Source of the DNA: an uncultured Bacilli bacterium
GTDB taxonomy: Bacteria; Bacillota_I; Bacilli_A; RF39; UBA660
Assembly: GCA_910585045.1 (NCBI GenBank)
Contig: CAJUCD010000001.1
Span: 167,033 to 231,032, forward strand
Direction of reading: 5' to 3'
Length of the DNA: 64,000 bases
Shown: piece after piece, positions 50,362 through 57,588 of the stretch
Layout of the letters: each line of letters opens with the position of its first letter
Numbering within the stretch: the stretch's first letter is position 1
Position numbers and translations under genes: made by a program
The notes under the pieces: generated by a model
What the model was told of the DNA's origin: nothing
Database searches by the model: none
Seen by the model: only the letters and a program-made list of their open reading frames with translations

Positions 50362-51631
50362 GATAATAATTTGGTTTATAACTTGTTTTGTTTCTACTTT
50401 AGGCTTTGCTTTTGTATTTTATAAATTTGCGGATGTGCCTAGAAAATTTAATTTAAAATTTTTTATAGTCTTTTGGTTGGGAGTATTAGGTGTTCTTGTT
50501 ATACAGTATTATAAAATAGAATCATTAGGTCATATTGCTTTTTTTATATTTTACCCAATTTTGTTTTATTGTATGAAACCTATGCCTTTTAAGAAATTGT
50601 TTTATTATGTAGTTGTGATATGGTTATATGCTACTGCCTTAGATTTGATTGCTATGTTAATTGTATCTTCTGTATATCACTTATATAAAATAGATGTTTA
50701 TAGTTATTCTTTTGAATGTATTTTAACTTTTTTTGTATTTATAATTATGATAATTTTTTCTTATAGTAAAAGAGTTAAAATATTTACTGCTAATCTGTAT
50801 AAAAGATTGGATAAAATAAGTTATTTAGATTGCTCATTAATTATTTTCTCTATTTTTGCTTTAACAATGAGTGTAATAATGTTTTTAAATTTGAGTAATT
50901 TAAGAATAAATATTTTGTTGCTAATTATTGTTGGTTTAATGTTTATTGTTTTTGTCGGACTTGTAAAGTTTATTATTAGTAATAGGGAAAATAAAACTTT
51001 TCTGAAAATATTAAAAGATAATAATGAATTTTATATAAAAATGGAAGAAGAAAATAGAATATTTCGTCATAATTTAAATGCTAAATTATTAAGTGTTAAA
51101 TCAGTTGCTAATAAGGACGCTAAAAAGCTATTAGATAATTTTATGCTAAAGAATAGTAGGAGTATAAATTTCTCTAAAAATATAAAAGAAATACCTTATG
51201 GTTTAAATGGTATTATATATGAAAAGACATATCCTTTTATGGATAAAATTGAAATAAAAATAATTAATAATGTTACTTTTGATATTTTTAAAGTTTTACA
51301 GCCTATAAAATATAATGTGTTAGTTGAAAAAATGGTCATAGCTTTGGATAATGCATTAGAAGCATGTGCTAATAGTGATAAGAAGGTATTAGAAATAAAT
51401 ATATCTAGTCAAAACTCATTTATAGTTGTGGAAATAAGAAATACTTTTTCTAATTTTATAAATTTAGATTGTATTGGTAATAGTGGTTATTCTACTAAAG
51501 GTAAATTGCGTGGTCTTGGTATATTCTCAGCGTTAAGGGATAATGAAGCTACTTTAAATATTAAAATAGTAAATGGCATTTTTATAAGTAAAATTAGTAC
51601 GAAAATAAAAGTAGCTAAATATAAAGATTAA
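50354..51631 (+). CDS. agrC: AgrC-like histidine kinase, quorum sensor
   Basis: 425 residues: six or seven N-terminal membrane helices (about 1-215), then a HPK10-type kinase: phospho-accepting His in IFRHNLNAKLL (about 239), N-box in IALDNALEAC, and G-box in YSTKGKLRGLGIFSALRDN. It senses an AgrD-derived peptide. The ATG at 50354 overlaps the agrA stop; upstream in-frame codons are part of agrA. Confidence 0.88.
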   Translation: MTEIIIWFITCFVSTLGFAFVFYKFADVPRKFNLKFFIVFWLGVLGVLVIQYYKIESLGHIAFFIFYPILFYCMKPMPFKKLFYYVVVIWLYATALDLIAMLIVSSVYHLYKIDVYSYSFECILTFFVFIIMIIFSYSKRVKIFTANLYKRLDKISYLDCSLIIFSIFALTMSVIMFLNLSNLRINILLLIIVGLMFIVFVGLVKFIISNRENKTFLKILKDNNEFYIKMEEENRIFRHNLNAKLLSVKSVANKDAKKLLDNFMLKNSRSINFSKNIKEIPYGLNGIIYEKTYPFMDKIEIKIINNVTFDIFKVLQPIKYNVLVEKMVIALDNALEACANSDKKVLEINISSQNSFIVVEIRNTFSNFINLDCIGNSGYSTKGKLRGLGIFSALRDNEATLNIKIVNGIFISKISTKIKVAKYKD

Positions 51632-51641
51632 TTTTTGTATT

Positions 51642-51673
51642 AAAAAAGCCTCTATTTAGGAGGCAATTTTTTT
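51642..51673. terminator. bidirectional terminator between agrC and agrD
   Basis: Stem GCCTC / GAGGC with a 7-nt loop, A-run left and T-run right. Confidence 0.8.
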
Positions 51674-51680
51674 GGAATTA

Positions 51681-51791
51681 TTATATTAATTCTTCTGGAC
51701 ATTCAGGCTCATCATAAACAAGCCATACAGTAAATGGAGTTGATGCTGTTTGTGTAGCTGCTCCACTTAATAAGTTAGCTAATAATTTCAT
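51681..51791 (-). CDS. agrD: AgrD-like autoinducing peptide precursor, Cys-free core
   Basis: 36 residues, too short for normal gene callers: amphipathic start MKLLANLLSGAATQ, signal region STPFTVWLVY (17-26), and the C-terminal recognition tail DEPECPEELI (27-36), matching the DEPxxPxEL tail of staphylococcal AgrD. The expected ring-forming Cys is missing; the only Cys (31) is in the cleaved tail. Candidate ring donors are Ser17, Thr18 or Thr21. A strong AGGAGG lies 8 bp upstream. It is preceded by agrB in the same transcript. Confidence 0.85.
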   Translation of the reverse strand: MKLLANLLSGAATQTASTPFTVWLVYDEPECPEELI

Positions 51792-51839
51792 TTTCTATCC
51801 TCCTTTATTCTTTTTTGTTTAAATATCTATATTAATCAT

Positions 51840-52448
51840 TTAAACCGTATTTGTTTTTTTATAATATAAGTAGTTGTTAAATTGGGTATTAGTGATTTTA
51901 TAACTAATAGGATTTATAAATAATATCTGAATTATAAGTGCATATAATAAGCAATTATTTATAATATTGTTGTTTGATTTTAGATAAATAATAGTATATA
52001 TTAATATAACAATCACTGAAATTATTTTACATTTGATACGATGTTTTTTTCTAATTAATGGTCTTTTGGGAGTGTCAGCAGGAGCCCAAAGAAGCATTGC
52101 CATTAAACTTGTTCCTAATATTATGAATCCTATGGTATTAGGTATGTGTATATTTTTAAATATTAGAGGAACTATATTGTAAATTAGAATAGTTGTTATC
52201 CAACAAGCTAAATTGCTTTTTGCATGTATTCCATAACTGAATGTTCTTATACCTGCATAAAATAATAAAAATAAACTTGTTTCTTTTAAAGTTTTAGTTA
52301 TTAAGGCTATTATAAATACAGCACTAATTTTTATGACTAAACTATAAATGCCTTCTAAACCATACTTTAATTTTTTGATTTTTAAGTCATCGCAGTCTTC
52401 ATATTTATTTATTAGACTAATAGATGAATTAATAAATTTTTCTTTCAT
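51840..52448 (-). CDS. agrB: AgrB-like peptide-processing membrane endopeptidase
   Basis: 202 residues with five or six membrane helices. The catalytic pair is in GIHAKSNLAC (His75, Cys82), the family's H-x6-C. PADTPKRPL is the conserved loop. It cuts the AgrD tail and forms the cyclic peptide. agrD follows 48 bp downstream. The start carries a weak Shine-Dalgarno (AAAGGAA) about 11 bp upstream. Confidence 0.93.
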   Translation of the reverse strand: MKEKFINSSISLINKYEDCDDLKIKKLKYGLEGIYSLVIKISAVFIIALITKTLKETSLFLLFYAGIRTFSYGIHAKSNLACWITTILIYNIVPLIFKNIHIPNTIGFIILGTSLMAMLLWAPADTPKRPLIRKKHRIKCKIISVIVILIYTIIYLKSNNNIINNCLLYALIIQILFINPISYKITNTQFNNYLYYKKTNTV

Positions 52449-52760
52449 ATTATATATTCCTTTACAACATGACGCTATTGTAACTCAATAATATTAATAA
52501 TAAAAGATTGTTTGCTTAAAGTAATCAATATTTTGTTTCAAAATGTAATGATATAGTTTATTTTATAAAAAAGTAACATTTTAGACAGGAATTTTAACTT
52601 TTGAGACAAAAGGGTTTAAATCATTTTTTAATTATGGTATCTTTGGGTTGGCTTAATAATAAAAGAGCAACATGTAGTGCAAATTTTGTCGAACGATTTT
52701 TATTGAGCTAGGGGTGCTTGTATGTTATTGTTAATATGAAGTAGAAAGGCGAGGTGTGAT
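52449..52760. promoter_or_regulatory. agrBD/csp intergenic control region with a 0A box
   Basis: 312 bp without a gene between divergent agrB and csp. A 0A box TTTGTCGAA (52685-52693) lies 10 bp before a weak csp promoter TTGAGC/17/TATTGT (52703-52731). Two partial repeats, TTTTAGACA and TTTTGAGACA (about 52580-52610), could be AgrA-type direct repeats but are not convincing. No clear -35 for agrBD. Confidence 0.45.
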
Positions 52761-52973
52761 ATGCAAGGAAAAGTGAAGTGGTTTAATAATGAGAAAGGTT
52801 ATGGGTTCATAGAATATGAAGAACTTGAAGATATCTTTGTTCATTATTCAAACATTGTTAAGGATGGCTACAAAACTTTAAAGGAAGGTGCTACAGTTAA
52901 TTTTAAATTAATTGAAACTTCCAAAGGATTACAAGCAGTTGATGTTTGTGAAAAAGAATTAACTACTATTTAA
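52761..52973 (+). CDS. csp: cold-shock protein, CspA family
   Basis: 70 residues: GKVKWFNNEKGYGFIE (RNP1 KGYGFIE), DIFVHYSNI (RNP2) and the usual C-terminus, slightly extended (DVCEKELTTI). An RNA chaperone. A 0A box 70 bp upstream suggests Spo0A control. RBS AAAGGCGAGGTG. Confidence 0.95.
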   Translation: MQGKVKWFNNEKGYGFIEYEELEDIFVHYSNIVKDGYKTLKEGATVNFKLIETSKGLQAVDVCEKELTTI

Positions 52974-53038
52974 TTTAGTGGTTTTTTTATTTTTTTCATG
53001 GTATAATATAAATTAATTAGTAAAGGTAAGGTGATTTT

Positions 53039-53572
53039 ATGGAATTAAATATTAGAGGAGATAAGGTAACTGTTACGAAAGCTATTAAAGATTATATTGA
53101 AGATAAAATTAGTAAGCTTGATAAATACTTTGATAATAGTAAAAAGATTACGGCAACAGTTATTATTAGAGTTAGAAATGATGAACAAATCATTGAAGTT
53201 ACTGTTCCAACAAATAAATTTACTTTGAGAGCTGAGGAGAAACATGTAGATTTATATGCTGCTGTGGATCTTGTAGTAGATAAGCTAGAAAGACAAATTA
53301 GAAAAAATAAAACTAGATTAAATAATAAGTATAAAAATATTGTTCAATTAGATATTAATACTGATTTTGAAGTAGCAGAAAATGAAGAAGACATTATTAG
53401 AGTTATAAAAAGAAAAAATATCACTACTAAGCCTATGGATGAAGAAGAAGCTATTTTACAAATGGAACTTTTGAATCATGATTTCTTTGTTTTTAAAAAT
53501 GTTGATGAAGAATGTGTATCTGTTATGTATAAAAGACGTGATGGTGATTACGGAATTATTAATGTTAAATAA
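53039..53572 (+). CDS. hpf: long ribosome hibernation promoting factor
   Basis: 177 residues: N-terminal HPF/YfiA domain (1-100: MELNIRGDKVTVTKAIKDYI) and the C-terminal dimerisation domain (about 120-177: MDEEEAILQMELLNHDFFVF...GDYGIINVK). Long HPF makes 100S ribosome dimers in stationary phase. It begins the conserved hpf-secA-prfB order, with insertions. Confidence 0.94.
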   Translation: MELNIRGDKVTVTKAIKDYIEDKISKLDKYFDNSKKITATVIIRVRNDEQIIEVTVPTNKFTLRAEEKHVDLYAAVDLVVDKLERQIRKNKTRLNNKYKNIVQLDINTDFEVAENEEDIIRVIKRKNITTKPMDEEEAILQMELLNHDFFVFKNVDEECVSVMYKRRDGDYGIINVK

Positions 53573-53576
53573 AATG

Positions 53577-53599
53577 CTGGTAAATTTATCAGTTTTTTT
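53577..53599 (+). terminator. intrinsic terminator of hpf
   Basis: Stem CTGGTA / TATCAG (one G-T) with an AATT loop, then seven T. Confidence 0.7.
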
Positions 53600-53692
53600 C
53601 TGTCTAATTCTTCTTTAATGGCATAGCTAATGCTAAAACTATTTTTAACAAATTTCATAATTAAGTTGTAACTGATTACTTTCATGGGTTAA

Positions 53693-53979
53693 TATGCTGA
53701 TGTTATATGGTCTTGTGCATCTTTAAATGTAAAAAATTATATTGAACCAGTGGCTGTTGCTCAAGTAGGTATTAAAATTCCTGTATATATTATGACTGAG
53801 AAAGGTTGTAATATTGTTAATAATCATTTACATGAAATGAATAAAGATACTAATAATTTTGCTCCAGATTTATTAAATGGTGATGAACGACCTGTTTTTA
53901 TAAATGATTCAGGAATGATAAGAGAGCTTAAAAAGAGAGATATAAAAAATGTAGTGATTGTCCTCATCCTTGTGTATAA
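53693..53979 (+). pseudogene. degraded gene fragment between hpf and secA
   Basis: The frame from 53693 gives a protein-like stretch: ADVIWSCASLNVKNYIEPVA, AQVGIKIPVYIMTEKG, NNFAPDLLNGDERPVFINDS, GMIRELKKRDIKNVV. A stop (53690-53692) cuts its 5' end. After 'KNVV' the expected ending DCPHPCV-stop lies in another frame (53959-53979), a frameshift. I do not recognise the family. No RBS or start. Nothing else is visible in 53600-54064 beyond the secA promoter region. Confidence 0.5.
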
Positions 53980-54064
53980 CGTTTTTTCCTTAAATTATGT
54001 GCTATTTTCATTGTAATACAATGGATAATTATGTTATAATTCTTTTTATGGAAGGTGAATATAT

Positions 54065-56548
54065 ATGGGACTTTTTCAAAAGTTATTTGATACTGAATAT
54101 AAAGAATTAAAGAAATTTGAGCATATTGCTGATGAGATAATAGCACTTGATGAGGAGATGCAGAAATTAACAGATGCTGAATTAAAAGCTAAAACAGAAG
54201 AATTTAAGGAAGAATTGAATTCTGGTAAGACTTTAGATGATATAGTAGTACCAGCTTTTGCTGTTGTTAGAGAGGCAGCAAGTAGATTTATTGGAGAGAA
54301 ACCATATTATGTTCAATTAATTGGTGGACTTGCTATACATTATGGAAATATAGCAGAAATGAAAACTGGTGAAGGTAAAACTTTGACTACTATTTTGCCA
54401 GCTTATCTTAATGCTTTAGATGGTAAAGGTGTTCATGTTGTAACTACTAATGAATATTTGTCTAGTCGTAATGCTGAATGGATGCGTCCAATTTATGAAG
54501 GCTTAGGATTAACAGTTGGAATTAATTTGAGAGAAATGAGCTCAAAAGAAAAGCAAGATGCATATAACTCTGATATTTTATATTCAACAAATAATGAAAT
54601 AGGATTTGATTATTTAAGAGATAATATGGTAGCAGAAGCTAGTCAAAGAGTTCAAAGACCACTTAATTTCTGTATTGTCGATGAAGTGGATTCTATTTTA
54701 ATAGATGAGGCTCGTACACCACTTATAATATCAGGCGGAAGATTTAATTCTAATAATTTATATATTGATGCTGATAGAGCAGTAAAAAAATTAAAAGAGA
54801 ATGAAGATTATGCTGTAGATGCTAAAACTAAAAGTGTTTCTTTAACTGAAGAAGGTAGTAAGAAAATAGAATCTATATTTAAATTGAAAAATTTGTATGA
54901 TTTAGATAATACAGCTTTAGTACATCATTTGAATCAAGCTTTAAAAGCTAATTATGGTTTTAAAAAAGATGTTGATTATGTTGTACAAGATGATGAAGTT
55001 ATAATTGTTGATCAATTTACAGGAAGACTTATGCAAGGAAGGCAGTTTAGTGAAGGATTACATCAAGCTATAGAGGCTAAAGAGGGTGTAACAATTAATA
55101 CTGAGACTAAAACTATGGCAACAATTACTTTTCAAAATTTATTTAGAATGTATAATAAACTTTCTGGTATGACAGGTACTGCTAAAACAGAAGAAGAAGA
55201 ATTTAGAAGTATTTATAATATGTATGTAATTCAAATACCTACTAATAAACCAGTTGTAAGAGAAGATCTGGCTGATTTGGTTTATGCAACTAGTGCAGCT
55301 AAATATAAAGCTATTGTAAATACTGTAAAAGAAATTAATGAAACTGGAAGACCGATTTTGATTGGTACAATTAGTGTAGAAGCTAATGAATATTTAAGTG
55401 GATTACTAAAAAAAGCTGGACTTAAACATGAAGTATTAAATGCTAAAAATCATGCACGTGAAGCAGAGATTATTCAAAATGCAGGATTAAAAGGTGCAAT
55501 TACACTTGCTACTAATATGGCTGGTCGTGGAACAGATATTAAATTAGGTGAAGGTGTAAGAGAACTTGGTGGTTTGTGTGTTATAGGTACAGAAAGACAT
55601 GAATCTAGACGTATTGATAATCAGCTTCGTGGTCGTGCAGGGCGTCAAGGAGATCCTGGAATGAGTCAATTCTTTGTTTCTTTTGAAGATGATTTAATGC
55701 GTAGGTTTGGAACAGATAGAATTAAAGTTATGCTTCAAAATTTGGGTGTTGATGAACAATCAATTAGAAGTAAGACTTTAACACGTTCAATTGAATCAGC
55801 TCAAAAGAAGGTTGAAGGAAATAATTATGATATTCGTAAAAGTTTATTAGATTATGATAATGTATTAAATGAGCAAAGAGAGATTATTTATAGTCGTCGT
55901 AATGAAGTTTTAGATATGGAATCTATTCATGATAGAATATTAGAGACATTTAAAAATGTTATTGCAGATTTAGCAGAATCTCATATTGAAACTGAGGGAT
56001 ATTTAACAGAATCTGATAAGGATGAGATCGTGGAGTATGTTAATAATAATTATTTGAAAGCTAATAATTTGAAATTTGTGGATATTAAAGATTTGAATGA
56101 TGATGAAACTGTTAAATATGTTACAGATTTAGTTATAAGTGACTATGAAGATAAAATTAAAGATGTACCTGTAAGTGATGATTTTGAGAAAGCAATAACT
56201 CTTAGAGTAATTGATTCTAATTGGGTTGACCATATGAGTGCAATGGAACATTTAAAAGAAGGTATTGGACTTCGTGGGTATGGTCAAGTAAACCCTATTC
56301 AAGCATATACAATGGAAGGATTTGAATTGTTTGAAGAATTCTTAACAAGAATTGATAATCAAATTGCAACATTTTTGCTCAATGCTGAAATAAGACAGAA
56401 TATTGAACGTAAACAAACACTTGATGGAAAAGCTAATGATGGTAAGGAAAAAGAAAAAAGTTCACCTAAAAGAGTTAATAAAATAGGTCGTAATGATGCT
56501 TGTCCTTGTGGAAGTGGTAAGAAATATAAAAACTGTTGTGGTAAATAG
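54065..56548 (+). CDS. secA: protein translocase ATPase SecA
   Basis: 827 residues: Walker A MKTGEGKTL (about 99), Walker B VDEVDSILIDEARTPLIISG, helicase motif NMAGRGTDIKL, and C-terminal zinc-binding tail PCPCGSGKKYKNCCGK-type (here DACPCGSGKKYKNCCGK). It drives protein export through SecYEG. RBS GGAAGGTG. The hpf-secA-prfB order is typical of Bacilli. Confidence 0.97.
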   Translation: MGLFQKLFDTEYKELKKFEHIADEIIALDEEMQKLTDAELKAKTEEFKEELNSGKTLDDIVVPAFAVVREAASRFIGEKPYYVQLIGGLAIHYGNIAEMKTGEGKTLTTILPAYLNALDGKGVHVVTTNEYLSSRNAEWMRPIYEGLGLTVGINLREMSSKEKQDAYNSDILYSTNNEIGFDYLRDNMVAEASQRVQRPLNFCIVDEVDSILIDEARTPLIISGGRFNSNNLYIDADRAVKKLKENEDYAVDAKTKSVSLTEEGSKKIESIFKLKNLYDLDNTALVHHLNQALKANYGFKKDVDYVVQDDEVIIVDQFTGRLMQGRQFSEGLHQAIEAKEGVTINTETKTMATITFQNLFRMYNKLSGMTGTAKTEEEEFRSIYNMYVIQIPTNKPVVREDLADLVYATSAAKYKAIVNTVKEINETGRPILIGTISVEANEYLSGLLKKAGLKHEVLNAKNHAREAEIIQNAGLKGAITLATNMAGRGTDIKLGEGVRELGGLCVIGTERHESRRIDNQLRGRAGRQGDPGMSQFFVSFEDDLMRRFGTDRIKVMLQNLGVDEQSIRSKTLTRSIESAQKKVEGNNYDIRKSLLDYDNVLNEQREIIYSRRNEVLDMESIHDRILETFKNVIADLAESHIETEGYLTESDKDEIVEYVNNNYLKANNLKFVDIKDLNDDETVKYVTDLVISDYEDKIKDVPVSDDFEKAITLRVIDSNWVDHMSAMEHLKEGIGLRGYGQVNPIQAYTMEGFELFEEFLTRIDNQIATFLLNAEIRQNIERKQTLDGKANDGKEKEKSSPKRVNKIGRNDACPCGSGKKYKNCCGK

Positions 56549-56630
56549 CAGTTTTTTAATGTCTTTTGATTATTATAGAATTAAAAAAAATGGCAAAAAT
56601 TATATAAAAATATTATAATGTAAAAGAATT

Positions 56631-56661
56631 TTGACAGACAAAAATATATATTTTTTATAAA
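56631..56661 (+). promoter_or_regulatory. promoter of the XRE-membrane regulator gene
   Basis: TTGACA with TTATAA (18 bp) or TATAAA (19 bp), directly before the RBS GAGGTG. Confidence 0.5.
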
Positions 56662-56682
56662 ATGAAATTAGAGGTGCAAAAA

Positions 56683-57288
56683 ATGGATATTGGAACAAGA
56701 ATTAAAAAATGTAGAGAAAATCAAAATGTTTCTCAAGATGAATTGGCTTTGAAGATATTTGTATCAAGACAAACTATTTCAAATTGGGAAAATAATAAAA
56801 GTTATCCTGATATAAAAAGTTTAATTATGCTTAGCAATATCTTTAATGTATCTCTAGACGTTTTTATAAAAGGAGATATAGAGGAGATGAGAAAGTTAAT
56901 TAGTGAAGATAAGATTAAAGAGTTTAATGTATTAAGTTGTATTTTTTTTGCGGAAATGCTGATTGTTGTTATTAGCGCATATCCTTTATTTAAGTTTATG
57001 GATTATATAGGAATTATAATTTGGCTGTTGTTTTTTGTGATAACTTTTGGAACAGCTATAATAATTGAAAGATTTAAAAAAACTAATGATATTCAGACTT
57101 ATAAAGAGATTTTGGCTTTTATTGATGGAAAGCAGCTAACTTATGAGGAACAACAGCAAGAGATAGGTAAAAGATTATATCAGAAGATTGTATTTGCATT
57201 TCTAGTTGGTATAATCGCGATTATTTTATCTTTAATTGTAATATTTATTGTAGATGGAGGTATATTATGGAATTTTGGATTATTATGA
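56683..57288 (+). CDS. XRE regulator fused to membrane domain
   Basis: About 201 residues: N-terminal HTH (IGTRIKKCRENQNVSQDELALKIFVSRQTISNWEN) and about four hydrophobic segments in the C-terminal half (about 86-103, 110-130, 170-195). Such HTH-membrane proteins are common in Firmicutes and often sense envelope stress. The ATG at 56683, after GAGGTG, is preferred to 56662. It overlaps a 36-codon membrane peptide gene. Confidence 0.75.
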   Translation: MDIGTRIKKCRENQNVSQDELALKIFVSRQTISNWENNKSYPDIKSLIMLSNIFNVSLDVFIKGDIEEMRKLISEDKIKEFNVLSCIFFAEMLIVVISAYPLFKFMDYIGIIIWLLFFVITFGTAIIIERFKKTNDIQTYKEILAFIDGKQLTYEEQQQEIGKRLYQKIVFAFLVGIIAIILSLIVIFIVDGGILWNFGLL

Positions 57289-57377
57289 TTATTTTTATAT
57301 GTATGGGTGGTAGTTGTTCTTTAACTAATACTTGGTGGAATAAAAATAAAAAAGAAAAGCATGTTAATAAAAAATAG
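57267..57377 (+). CDS. 36-residue small membrane protein
   Basis: Too short for the usual gene callers: MEFWIIMIIFICMGGSCSLT followed by a lysine-rich tail. It has one membrane segment, an excellent RBS (GGAGGT, 6 bp), and starts inside the end of the HTH-membrane gene, so is translationally coupled. A terminator follows at 57392. Probably a partner of the regulator; function unknown. Confidence 0.6.
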   Translation: MEFWIIMIIFICMGGSCSLTNTWWNKNKKEKHVNKK

Positions 57378-57391
57378 AAGTGTAATTTTAT

Positions 57392-57426
57392 AAAAAGGGA
57401 TACCTAAAATATAGGTAACCTTTTTT
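57392..57426 (+). terminator. intrinsic terminator
   Basis: Interrupted stem AAAAGG-g-ATACCT / AGGTA-a-CCTTTT with a T-run. Confidence 0.7.
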
Positions 57427-57588
57427 GTTTATATAACCTTATATAGAATTTTAGAATATAATTTAATAGTGTATATTTTACGATTTTTTGTTAATATTTG
57501 GTTAACGTTAACTTTATTTAAAAAAATGCGCCAATATTGACAATTTAATTAAATTATGGAAAAATATAAGAGAAGGGAGCAAATATTT

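Noticed and set aside
57501..57512. Palindrome GTTAACGTTAAC upstream of the surface-protein gene
   Set aside because: Short AT-rich palindrome with no matching copy or promoter overlap; could be an operator, but unsupported.
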